DNA from: Actinomycetota bacterium
GTDB taxonomy: Bacteria; Actinomycetota; Acidimicrobiia; Acidimicrobiales; Ilumatobacteraceae
Direction: 5' to 3'
NCBI GenBank assembly: GCA_026393655.1
Contig: JAPKZT010000334.1
Span: 1-25,011, forward strand
DNA: 25,011 bases
In this document: in pieces, positions 13,669 through 21,121 of the stretch
How positions within the stretch are numbered: position 1 is the first letter of the stretch
Layout of the letters: every line of letters begins with the position of its first letter
The notes under the pieces: model-generated
The model's database searches: none
Seen by the model: only the letters and a program-made list of their open reading frames with translations
What the model was told of the DNA's origin: nothing
Program-made: the position numbers and the translations under genes

Positions 13669-14259
13669 TTGAAGACAAGATTGCTTGTTCTACGACATGG
13701 ACAATCAGAATGGAACGCTCTAGGTCGATGGCAAGGTCAAGCGGATATCGCACTGACACCTGAAGGTATTGACCAAGCGCGTCAGGCCGCAAAAAAAATT
13801 GGCAAGTTTGATTTGATTGCCGCAAGTTCTTTACAACGCGCCCGACATACCGCCGAAATAATCGCCGAGAATCATGGCGTTAATGATTTGATTATTGATG
13901 ATCGACTCAAAGAATCTTTTATTGGGCCATGGGAAGGTTTGACATACGAAGAAATCGAATCTGGTTGGCCAGGATATTTGGAATCTTTCAAGCAACCAAA
14001 AGATTTTGAATCTAACCAAAATGTTCTGCAGCGAATGACCGCTGCGTTCATCGACATCGCTAATAAGTGTCGCGGTGGTCAAGCACTCATAATTAGTCAC
14101 AGTGGTGTTATCCGCACAATTCGCCGCGAACTCAAAGTCGCCGATGCACGACTTGAAAATCTTGGCGGATGTTGGTTTGATGTACTCCCTGACGGTCAAA
14201 TATCGGCAGGACGCATCATCTCTGTGATTGGTCAACTTAATTCGAGCGAATCGCTTTAA
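13669..14259 (+). CDS. Histidine phosphatase (phosphoglycerate-mutase-like) family protein
   Basis: TTG 13669 is chosen because GAGGTG (13655-13660) lies eight bases upstream and because it puts the catalytic RHG motif near the N-terminus, as usual; GTG 13645 would add eight residues. The 196-residue protein begins MKTRLLVLRHGQSEWNALGRWQGQADIALTPEG. The His in RHG is the residue phosphorylated during catalysis. SSLQRARHTAEIIA supplies the second Arg, and LIISHSGVIRTIRREL supplies the second His. The acid residue is probably in DRLKESFIGPWEGLTYEEIE. Family members are phosphoglycerate mutases or broad phosphatases acting on small phosphoesters or nucleotides. The short, GpmB-like form suggests a phosphatase. 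The MFS gene follows 9 nt downstream. The specific substrate cannot be read. Confidence 0.85.
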   Translation: MKTRLLVLRHGQSEWNALGRWQGQADIALTPEGIDQARQAAKKIGKFDLIAASSLQRARHTAEIIAENHGVNDLIIDDRLKESFIGPWEGLTYEEIESGWPGYLESFKQPKDFESNQNVLQRMTAAFIDIANKCRGGQALIISHSGVIRTIRRELKVADARLENLGGCWFDVLPDGQISAGRIISVIGQLNSSESL

Positions 14260-14268
14260 GGTAACACT

Positions 14269-15456
14269 GTGCTTGGTCGATGGCTTGACAATTCGTTTTC
14301 GCAGCTAGTTCGCAAAAACATAACTTTGCTCACAGCAACTCGTCTAGCAACTAACGCTTGCTACCGTTTCACTCCGCCATTCGTTGCAATCATCGCAAAA
14401 GGTTTTGATGTTTCGCTTTCTCAAATTGGTGTCGCACTGACAGTCTCCGAATTGTCAGGTTTACTCTCACCATTTATTGGACGCTTCGTTGATCATCTTT
14501 CGCGTCGCACCGCGATGCTCGCAGGATTAATCGGCATCGGTGCTGGCGCAATATTGGCTGCAGTTTCACCGAACATTTATATTTTTACGCTCGGCGTGAC
14601 GTTAATCAGCATTACAAAATGCATTTTTGATCTTGGGATGGCGGGTTGGATTTCAGATCATGTTCCATATGAGAAGCGCGGTCGCTACATCGGCATCATA
14701 GAAATCTCTTGGGCGCTTGGTCTATTGATAGGTGTTTCTGCGATGGGAGTTATTACTGCACTGATTTCATGGCGAGCAGGTTTTATCGCTGGCGCATGTG
14801 GAATAACAGTGTCACTGGCGTTTATTGCTTCGCGGATAAAAACAGAACCACATGAAGTGTCATCGCGCATCGCTGATGATGGCATTCGTCTACGAGGAAG
14901 AGCCTGGCTAGTTGTAGCCACGATGTTTGCCACGATGTGCGCGAGTCAGTGCATTTTTATAACTTTCGGAGCATGGCTTAATGACCAGTTTGGTTTTGGT
15001 GCACTTGGCATCGCAGCCGTTGGCTTTAGTTTTGGTTTGGTCGAACTTTATGCATCGGTGACAAGTGCCAACAAAACAGATAGTTGGGGCAAAGAGAGAA
15101 GCATTGCGATTGGTTGTTTAATAATGATTCCAGGTGGATTAGCGCTTTCGCTTGTCGCACACAATCTAGTTTTCGGACTAATCGCACTAATGGTTTACAT
15201 TTTGGGTTTCGAATTCGCAGTTGTCAGCATGTTGCCACTTGCAACACATCTCGTACCAAAACGACCGGGGAGCGGTCTTGGATTAGTTTTTGGTGCAGGA
15301 ACTGTCGGCCGCGGTGTGATGAGTCTTGTTGCAACACGGGCGTACGAATCAAGCAACGGGATCGCACTGCCAGCACTCATCGGATCAATTTCTGCGGCAG
15401 TAGCAGCGATTTTAATTTATCAATACCACCGACGCGGCGGATTGGTTCACGAGTAA
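14269..15456 (+). CDS. Major facilitator superfamily transporter
   Basis: This 395-residue protein from GTG 14269 has TAAGG seven bases upstream and about twelve hydrophobic segments. The cytoplasmic loop between helices 2 and 3 reads GRFVDHLSRRTAML, the MFS signature G-x3-D-x2-x-R-R. A second copy-like loop occurs mid-protein near TEPHEVSSRIADDG, between the two six-helix halves. The segment SDHVPYEKRGRYIGIIEISWALG resembles MFS drug or metabolite exporters. The length is typical of a compact 12-TM carrier. It is probably co-transcribed with the histidine phosphatase 9 nt upstream. The transported substrate and direction cannot be told; small-molecule export is the usual guess for this type. 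Confidence 0.85.
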   Translation: MLGRWLDNSFSQLVRKNITLLTATRLATNACYRFTPPFVAIIAKGFDVSLSQIGVALTVSELSGLLSPFIGRFVDHLSRRTAMLAGLIGIGAGAILAAVSPNIYIFTLGVTLISITKCIFDLGMAGWISDHVPYEKRGRYIGIIEISWALGLLIGVSAMGVITALISWRAGFIAGACGITVSLAFIASRIKTEPHEVSSRIADDGIRLRGRAWLVVATMFATMCASQCIFITFGAWLNDQFGFGALGIAAVGFSFGLVELYASVTSANKTDSWGKERSIAIGCLIMIPGGLALSLVAHNLVFGLIALMVYILGFEFAVVSMLPLATHLVPKRPGSGLGLVFGAGTVGRGVMSLVATRAYESSNGIALPALIGSISAAVAAILIYQYHRRGGLVHE

Positions 15457-15463
15457 AAACTTT

Positions 15464-15478
15464 TCTGGCTCAGCCAGA
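15464..15478. terminator. Bidirectional terminator between the MFS gene and nadE
   Basis: TCTGGCT (15464-15470) and AGCCAGA (15472-15478) form a perfect inverted repeat. Allowing a realistic loop, the stem is TCTGG/CCAGA with loop CTCAG. An AAAAACTTTT tract precedes it and TATTTATT follows it, so both convergent transcripts would end in U-rich RNA. It overlaps the nadE stop codon and lies just past the MFS stop. Confidence 0.6.
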
Positions 15479-17131
15479 GTATTTATTAGTAATCGGAAGT
15501 CGTCGATCTTTACCAAACGCTTTGGTGCTGACACGAACACCTGGTGCTCCTTGTCGACGTTTGTATTCGTTGACATCAACAAGTCGCGAAATCCGCTTTA
15601 CAAGTTCAGCATCAAAACCTCGTGCAATTATCTCTTGCGCCGTTTGGTCATTTTCAACATATAACTCAAGTATCGAATCCAACACATCGTAAGGCGGCAG
15701 ACTTTGATCATCGCGTTGATCGGGCCGCAACTCAGCCGAAGGAGCCTTGTCAATAATTGCTCGCGAAATTACTTCGCGTTGAGATTTTGAGTTTATAAAT
15801 TCACATAATTCATAAACTTTTGTTTTAAACAAGTCCTTGATCACGGCATAGCCGCCAACCGAATCGCCGTACAGCGTGAAATATCCAACAGCAGTTTCGC
15901 TCTTGTTGCCAGTTGTCAAAACCATCCAACCGAATTTATTTGATAGCGCCATCAATGTTGTACCACGCACACGACTCTGCAGATTCTCCTCTGTCAAATC
16001 TGTCGCTCGGTTCGCAAAACTTGGCTCAAGCATTTCTAGATACGAACTAAACGCAGGTTCAATCGAAATTGTTTGCATCTCGACGCCGAGCGATGAAGCC
16101 AAAACTTGCGCATCGGTGCGCGAGCCAGTTGATGAATAACGCGATGGCATTGAAACACCGTGAACATGCTCAGCCCCAAGTGCTTCAACAGCAATTGCGG
16201 CAACTACGGCCGAATCAACACCGCCTGATAAACCGATTACGACATCAGTGAAACCGTTTTTTAAAACATAGTCGCGCGTGCCGAGCACCAACGCTGCGTG
16301 AATTTGAGCGATTTCGGATAAGGGTTGACTAGATTTGCCAACAGATTGAGCAGGTAAAAGTTCTGACTTCGGGTTTAATTTTGGCAACGACAAATCACAA
16401 ACCAGCAACTCTTCAACAAACTGAGCAGCACTAGCAACGAGTGATCCATCTGCCGAAAAAATCATTGAACCACCATCAAAAACGAGTTCGTCTTGCCCGC
16501 CGATTTGGTTGACATATGCAACCACGCACTTATTGTCTTTGGCGCGCGCACTAATCATTTCGTGACGCACATTAAGTTTGCCGCCATGAAATGGTGAGCC
16601 GTTTATGTTTATGTTTAGTACTGCACCCAACGAAGCCTGCTCGGCAACCGGACCATCTGCTTGCCAAATATCCTCACAAATTGTTACACCAAAACAAATT
16701 TCGTTAATCGTAAACAACGGATTTTCAACTCCTGGAGTGAAATATCTCTGCTCGTCAAACACGTTGTAATTCGGTAATAAACGTTTTCGGTAGACACCAA
16801 GTACGGCAGCGTTTCGACAGACAGCCGCTGCGTTGAAAATTTCACCAGTTCGGTCATCACGATCGACAAAACAAATTACTGCAACTGCGTCACTAATTGA
16901 CTTGACGATTTTTGCGAGTGCCAACAGATTGTCAGCAACAAATCCGTCTTTTAAAACAAGGTCTTCTGGCGGATATCCGGTCAGCGACAACTCTGGAAAC
17001 GCCACGAGCTGACATTTATCTACAACAGCTTGGTTGTAATAGTCGAGAATTTTGGCGGCGTTTGCTGAAAGTGCCCCGACTGTCGGGTTGATTTGGGCTA
17101 GCCCAACGCGAAGTTTGGCGAAATCTGCCAC
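15470..17131 (-). CDS. nadE: Glutamine-dependent NAD+ synthetase
   Basis: This 553-residue two-domain enzyme makes NAD+ from deamido-NAD+, ATP and glutamine. The N-terminal nitrilase-type amidase domain shows the Glu47 (FPELSLTGYPPEDLV), Lys116 (YRKRLLPNY) and Cys152 (GVTICEDIW) triad that releases ammonia. The C-terminal synthetase domain has the ATP-pyrophosphatase loop LSGGVDSAVV at 301-310, then MPSRYSSTGSRTDA and TTGNKSETAVGYFTLYGDSVGGYAVIKDL, which binds the substrate. The end, EYKRRQGAPGVRVSTKAFGKDRRLPITNKY, is typical. At about 550 residues it is the short bacterial form, not the roughly 680-residue mycobacterial type. It converges on the MFS gene and diverges from the type II GS gene. 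It supplies the cofactor whose redox state Rex senses. Confidence 0.95.
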   Translation of the reverse strand: MADFAKLRVGLAQINPTVGALSANAAKILDYYNQAVVDKCQLVAFPELSLTGYPPEDLVLKDGFVADNLLALAKIVKSISDAVAVICFVDRDDRTGEIFNAAAVCRNAAVLGVYRKRLLPNYNVFDEQRYFTPGVENPLFTINEICFGVTICEDIWQADGPVAEQASLGAVLNININGSPFHGGKLNVRHEMISARAKDNKCVVAYVNQIGGQDELVFDGGSMIFSADGSLVASAAQFVEELLVCDLSLPKLNPKSELLPAQSVGKSSQPLSEIAQIHAALVLGTRDYVLKNGFTDVVIGLSGGVDSAVVAAIAVEALGAEHVHGVSMPSRYSSTGSRTDAQVLASSLGVEMQTISIEPAFSSYLEMLEPSFANRATDLTEENLQSRVRGTTLMALSNKFGWMVLTTGNKSETAVGYFTLYGDSVGGYAVIKDLFKTKVYELCEFINSKSQREVISRAIIDKAPSAELRPDQRDDQSLPPYDVLDSILELYVENDQTAQEIIARGFDAELVKRISRLVDVNEYKRRQGAPGVRVSTKAFGKDRRLPITNKYSG

Positions 17132-17186
17132 ATAATCAGGCTACCGAGACAAAACTTCACACGCCGTTTACATTCGGACAATGGAC

Positions 17187-17214
17187 TTGAAACAGCAGTC
17201 GGTAAAACTGTAAG
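17187..17214 (+). promoter_or_regulatory. Candidate promoter of the glutamine synthetase cluster
   Basis: TTGAAA (17187-17192) and TGTAAG (17209-17214) are separated by 16 nt and lie 48 nt before the glnII start codon. The -35 box is good, the -10 box only fair. GAAAC elements (within 17189-17193) and GTAAAAC (17202-17208) overlap it and loosely resemble GlnR half-sites (GTnAC / GAAAC), but the spacing does not fit well. Regarded as tentative. Confidence 0.3.
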
Positions 17215-17261
17215 GGTTCCAAATGCGCCGACGTGGCACATTGATTACGAAGGGAAACTTC

Positions 17262-18332
17262 ATGGCATATCAGGCTGAGTACATCTGGATTGACGGCGTT
17301 GAGCCAACACCGACATTGCGTTCAAAAACAAAGATTATTGAAAACAATTCAAAGGCATTACCAATTTGGGGATTCGATGGTTCTTCAACAAATCAAGCAA
17401 CAGGTGAAGCATCAGACTGCATCCTTAATCCAGTTTTTAGTTGCAAGGATCCAATTCGTGGCGGCAAAAATATTCTCGTGATGTGTGAAGTATTAATCGC
17501 TTCAACCGGCAAACCACATCCAACGAATACTCGTGCAGCATGTGCAGTAGCAGCAAAAAAATTCGCTGCAGAGAAAATGATTTACGGAATTGAACAGGAA
17601 TACACAATGATGCGACTCAACGGTCGTCCGTTAGGTTTCCCAGAGCTTTCTGGCGAGCCAGAACCTCAGGGACCTTATTACTGTGGCGTTGGCGCAGGTC
17701 GAGTCATGGGTCGAGACATTGTTGAGATTCATACTGAGATGTGTCTTGAAGCCGGTCTTCATATTTCCGGAACCAATGCCGAAGTTATGCCTGGCCAGTG
17801 GGAGTTTCAAATTGGTCCTGTTGACGCACTTCTAGTGAGCGATGAACTTCATGTTGCTCGTTGGCTGTTGCATCGCATCGCTGAAGACTACGACGTAGTG
17901 ATTTCGCTAGACGCAAAACCACAACACGGAGACTGGAACGGCGCAGGTTGCCATACGAACTTCTCTACAAAAGATATGCGATCAAACTACAAAGCAATCG
18001 ATGATGCATGTCAAGCCCTAGGAACACGAATTAACGAGCATGTCAGCAACTACGGTCACGACATCGAAAGCCGACTAACTGGCAAGCACGAAACTGCTCC
18101 GTACAACAAGTTCACTTATGGTGTTTCAAACCGTGGTGCTTCTGTGCGAATTCCATGGCAGGTCGCTCGTGACAAAAAGGGTTACGCCGAAGATCGTCGA
18201 CCAAACGCAAATATGGATCCGTACATCGTCACACAGCTGATACTTGAAACAGTTTGTGGAAACCCAAAGATAATCAAAACTAAAAAGACTGCGCCACGAA
18301 AGGCTGCAAAAAAGAAGTCAAAGAAGAAGTAA
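17262..18332 (+). CDS. glnII: Glutamine synthetase type II with a lysine-rich C-terminal tail
   Basis: Start ATG 17262 has GAAGGGAA just upstream; an in-frame ATG at 17223 would add 13 basic residues. The 356-residue product is a eukaryotic-type GSII: AEYIWIDGVEPTPTLRSKT, LPIWGFDGSSTNQA, YGIEQEYTMM (metal-binding Glu), GQWEFQIGP, HGDWNGAGCHTNFST and SNRGASVRIPWQVA (substrate Arg) are all family blocks. It condenses ammonia and glutamate with ATP in the cytoplasm, as a decamer in known relatives. Unlike GSI it is not adenylylated. The last 18 residues are almost entirely Lys, Ala and Thr (TKKTAPRKAAKKKSKKK), an addition not expected for GSII. It leads the nitrogen cluster and is followed by a strong hairpin and then the GlnA2-like gene. 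Confidence 0.95.
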   Translation: MAYQAEYIWIDGVEPTPTLRSKTKIIENNSKALPIWGFDGSSTNQATGEASDCILNPVFSCKDPIRGGKNILVMCEVLIASTGKPHPTNTRAACAVAAKKFAAEKMIYGIEQEYTMMRLNGRPLGFPELSGEPEPQGPYYCGVGAGRVMGRDIVEIHTEMCLEAGLHISGTNAEVMPGQWEFQIGPVDALLVSDELHVARWLLHRIAEDYDVVISLDAKPQHGDWNGAGCHTNFSTKDMRSNYKAIDDACQALGTRINEHVSNYGHDIESRLTGKHETAPYNKFTYGVSNRGASVRIPWQVARDKKGYAEDRRPNANMDPYIVTQLILETVCGNPKIIKTKKTAPRKAAKKKSKKK

Positions 18333-18337
18333 TAGTT

Positions 18338-18379
18338 CTGCCGTCGTTGCACGAGCAAATCTCGTCGCAACGACGGCAG
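18338..18379 (+). terminator. Strong hairpin between the two glutamine synthetase genes
   Basis: CTGCCGTCGTTGC (18338-18350) pairs perfectly with GCAACGACGGCAG (18367-18379). Inside it ACGAG (18351-18355) pairs with CTCGT (18361-18365) around a CAAAT loop, leaving a single bulged C. This 18-bp stem is the most stable local hairpin seen in the window besides the SAM-hydrolase leader. It is not followed by a T-run, so it may be a factor-dependent end, an RNA processing or stabilising element, or a partial terminator that sets the ratio of the two GS mRNAs. Confidence 0.6.
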
Positions 18380-18416
18380 ACTGTAAATATGTGTTTGAGC
18401 AGAAACGAGTGCTGAG

Positions 18417-19754
18417 ATGATTGAGCAGCAACGCGACTACGTATTGCGAACCGTTGAAGAGCGTGGCATCCGACTCGTCCGCCTGTGGTTTACCGATGTT
18501 CTCGGTAATTTGAAAAGTTTCGCGATCAGCCCGGCCGAAATGGAGAACGCGCTCAACGACGGGATGATTTTTGATGGCTCGGCAATCGACGGATTCAGCC
18601 GCATACAAGAAAGTGACGTGCTTGCGCTTCCAGATGCCAACACATTTGAAGTTCTGCCTTGGGTTGATCCAAAAGGAGCAGAAGCCAGAGTCTTCTGTGA
18701 TGTTGCCAAATTAGATGGCACACCATTTGATGGTGATCCGCGCCAAGTTTTACGGCGCAACTTAAACGCTGCCCGCGAACTTGGATATCAGTTCTACGTC
18801 GCTCCTGATATTGAATATTTCTATTTCGATCCCCCAACAGTTGACACGCGACCGGTACCACTTGACGAAGGTGGTTTTTTTGATTTGACAAGCACCGACA
18901 TCACAAGTTCGTTACGCAAAGAAACGATTCGCACTCTTGAAACAATGAGCATTCCTGTTGAATACAGTTTTCATGAAGATGCGCCGAGCCAACACGAAAT
19001 AGACTTGCGCCATACTGACGCGTTGACGATGGCCGACAGTGTGATGACATTTCGCTTGGTCGTCAAAGAGATTGCTGCGTTGCATAATGTGCACGCCATA
19101 TTCATGCCCAAACCACTCGAGAATGTGCAAGGGTCGGGAATGCACTTGCACTTGAGTTTGTTCAAAGATGAACAAAATGCTTTTCATGACGCCGACGACC
19201 CGTACAACTTGTCAGTAACTGCAAAACAATTTATGGCGGGTTTATTGCGTCACGCAGCAGAGATAACCGCGATCACAAATCAGACCGTGAATAGTTACAA
19301 GCGCCTAGTGCCTGGTTTTGAAGCACCAGTTCACATCTCGTGGGCACGAAATAATCGCAGTGGATTAATTCGAGTGCCGATTCAAAAACGAAATAACGAA
19401 CAATCAACTCGAATTGAATATCGATCACCAGACCCGGCGTGCAATCCGTACCTTGCATTTTCAGTGATTCTTGCGGCCGGTCTACGTGGCATCAAAGAAG
19501 GCTACGAACTTCCACAAGAGGCAGACGCAAATCTTTTTGAAATTGGCGACGACATGCTTGAAAAATTAGGCATTGGACAATTGCCGCAGTCAATGTCCGA
19601 TGCATTGCGGGTAATGGAGAGATCAGAACTTGTTGCCGAAGCTCTCGGTGAACATATCTTCGAATGGTTCTTAAGAAACAAACGTGCAGAGTGGCGCGGT
19701 TATAAAACCCATATCAGCCAGTACGAACTAAATCGTTACTTGCGTTCACTCTGA
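18417..19754 (+). CDS. glnA: Glutamine synthetase type I, GlnA2-like
   Basis: This 445-residue protein closely follows actinobacterial GlnA2: it begins MIEQQRDYVLRTVEERGIRLVRLWFTDVLG, with IFDGSAIDGFSRIQESD, the metal/ATP motif QGSGMHLHLSLF, NSYKRLVPGFEAPVHISW and NRSGLIRVP. It ends FEWFLRNKRAEWRGYKTHISQYELNRYL, as GlnA2 proteins do. The usual GSI-beta adenylylation site (NLYDLP) is replaced by NLFEIG, with Phe in place of Tyr, so control by adenylylation is not expected. In actinobacteria GlnA2 is a minor GS whose role is less well defined than that of GlnA1. It sits between a type II GS and a GlnR-like regulator 7 nt downstream, so it belongs to the same nitrogen operon. Confidence 0.93.
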   Translation: MIEQQRDYVLRTVEERGIRLVRLWFTDVLGNLKSFAISPAEMENALNDGMIFDGSAIDGFSRIQESDVLALPDANTFEVLPWVDPKGAEARVFCDVAKLDGTPFDGDPRQVLRRNLNAARELGYQFYVAPDIEYFYFDPPTVDTRPVPLDEGGFFDLTSTDITSSLRKETIRTLETMSIPVEYSFHEDAPSQHEIDLRHTDALTMADSVMTFRLVVKEIAALHNVHAIFMPKPLENVQGSGMHLHLSLFKDEQNAFHDADDPYNLSVTAKQFMAGLLRHAAEITAITNQTVNSYKRLVPGFEAPVHISWARNNRSGLIRVPIQKRNNEQSTRIEYRSPDPACNPYLAFSVILAAGLRGIKEGYELPQEADANLFEIGDDMLEKLGIGQLPQSMSDALRVMERSELVAEALGEHIFEWFLRNKRAEWRGYKTHISQYELNRYLRSL

Positions 19755-19761
19755 GAAGAAA

Positions 19762-20454
19762 ATGACTAACGACGAAACTCAACTTCTTGCAGTCTTTCCC
19801 GATCCTGCGCCGATAGATGTTGCACGAACTTTAGACCTCTCTGGTTATTCGTGGAAGGCGGTGAAAAATAGCGACGCGCTCAGCCAACTTCAACCCGCTA
19901 ACGGTTGGGCTGGGGCCGTTGTCGACTGCAGCCAAGATCCCGAATTTGGCTGGGCGCTGTGCCGTGCACTTCGCCGATGTGATTTGCCAGTTAATCGAAT
20001 AATTGTTCTCGTTAACGGTGCGCAACTTGCAGATTTAGAAATGCGCGATGACCTATTCGATGACTTTTGTTTGGCGCCAATTCATCCGAGAGAATTTGAT
20101 TCGCGCTTACGACATTTGTTTTATGCAGAATTATCTGTATCCCGCGAATCTCTAATTGAATACGGTGGCTTGATACTGAATACAGAAACTTACCAAGCAT
20201 CGTTTGGCGGCAATCCGTTAGATCTCACATATATGGAGTACGAATTACTTAAGTTTCTTTCGCAGAACCCAGGCAAAGTATTTAGTCGCGAAATTTTGCT
20301 GTCTCGTGTCTGGGGCTACGAGTACTACGGCGGTGCGAGAACAGTAGATGTGCACATTCGTCGCTTGCGTGCAAAACTTGGCGAAGAACACGCCAACTTG
20401 ATTGAAACAGTTCGCAGTGTTGGCTACCGCTTTGGCCAATCTAAGTGGAGCTAA
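19762..20454 (+). CDS. glnR: GlnR-like atypical OmpR-family response regulator
   Basis: This 230-residue protein starts at ATG 19762, 7 nt after the glutamine synthetase stop. The C-terminal half is a winged helix: LTYMEYELLKFLSQNPGKVFSREILLSRVWGYEYYGGARTVDVHIRRLRAKLG, followed by ETVRSVGYRFG. The sequence ARTVDVHIRRLRAKLG and the preceding GYEYYGG are strongly GlnR-like. The N-terminal receiver is degenerate: only one of the usual acidic pair remains (Asp14), Asp55 fits the phospho-acceptor position, and the conserved Lys near the C-terminal end of the receiver is absent (LAPIHPREFDSRL). That matches orphan GlnR, which works without classic phosphorylation. GlnR controls nitrogen genes, including glutamine synthetases. 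It overlaps the convergent GDT1 gene by 14 nt. Confidence 0.85.
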   Translation: MTNDETQLLAVFPDPAPIDVARTLDLSGYSWKAVKNSDALSQLQPANGWAGAVVDCSQDPEFGWALCRALRRCDLPVNRIIVLVNGAQLADLEMRDDLFDDFCLAPIHPREFDSRLRHLFYAELSVSRESLIEYGGLILNTETYQASFGGNPLDLTYMEYELLKFLSQNPGKVFSREILLSRVWGYEYYGGARTVDVHIRRLRAKLGEEHANLIETVRSVGYRFGQSKWS

Positions 20455-21028
20455 AAATACTATTTAGCAAAGCTAGAAAACCAAGAATAATAAACAATAG
20501 GCTTGCCATTCGTTGAACAAGATGCAATTTAACGTTTCGCTGTAACCAAGAGCCTGCCACAACTGCGATCGCAGAAACTGTGCACAAAGCAGATGCGGCA
20601 CCGATGGCTACACCAAGTGAATCACCGGTTCGTACAGCAAAACCAACAGTGGCGAGTTGAGTCATATCTGCAAATTCTGCAACCAATATTGTCGTCGCAG
20701 ACAGATAGATAACTTGAAAAAACTTTCGCTGGGTCGGTTCAACTGAATCACTCTCCTGGTGCTCAGTTGACGAGCGAAACATAAATATGCCTGATCCTAA
20801 AAACACAAGACCTACGACAGCATGTATCGGTCTCTCAGGTAATTTTGAAAGTGCTGATCCAAATAAAACTGCGACCGTGACATGAGTGCAGTATCCAATG
20901 CACACACCAATCCAAACCGCTAGCGGTCGGCGCATACGAGTTGAAAGCATCAAAGTTGCAAACATCGTTTTGTCCGGTAACTCGGCTAAAAAAATAGCAA
21001 TAAACACAATTAACGAATTACGCAACAT
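20441..21028 (-). CDS. TMEM165/GDT1 (UPF0016) family cation transporter
   Basis: This 195-residue membrane protein from ATG 21028 has about six hydrophobic helices. The two halves each carry the family motif E-x-G-D-[KR]-[ST] in degenerate form: AELPDKTMFATL near residue 15 and AEFADMTQLATV near 118. The Glu/Asp pairs are kept, which is what metal transport needs. Known relatives (yeast Gdt1, bacterial MneA-type) move manganese and calcium against protons, and the bacterial ones mainly export manganese. The variation from G to P/A in the motifs is common in actinobacterial members. It overlaps the glnR end by 14 nt (tail to tail) and is divergent from the copper ATPase gene, with 93 nt between. 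No manganese riboswitch is seen upstream. Confidence 0.85.
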   Translation of the reverse strand: MLRNSLIVFIAIFLAELPDKTMFATLMLSTRMRRPLAVWIGVCIGYCTHVTVAVLFGSALSKLPERPIHAVVGLVFLGSGIFMFRSSTEHQESDSVEPTQRKFFQVIYLSATTILVAEFADMTQLATVGFAVRTGDSLGVAIGAASALCTVSAIAVVAGSWLQRNVKLHLVQRMASLLFIILGFLALLNSIFSST

Positions 21029-21121
21029 TTACTACCACCACTGAGAGGCTATTACCCAACGTGCCGCGAACTTAACTAAGTCGATGTGCAATTAACTAGT
21101 TTCAAAGCGAGACTATGAGTA

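Noticed and set aside
15084..15692. 202-residue plus-strand frame
   Set aside because: It overlaps the MFS transporter in another frame and runs antisense into nadE; Arg/Ser-rich with no motif.
17132..17261. Canonical GlnR box before the GS cluster
   Set aside because: GAAAC and GTAAA words occur, but their spacing does not follow GTnAC-n6-GaAAC, so only a weak note is given.
21029..21121. Manganese (yybP-ykoY) riboswitch before the GDT1-type gene
   Set aside because: The gap is only 93 nt and lacks the conserved loops of that class.
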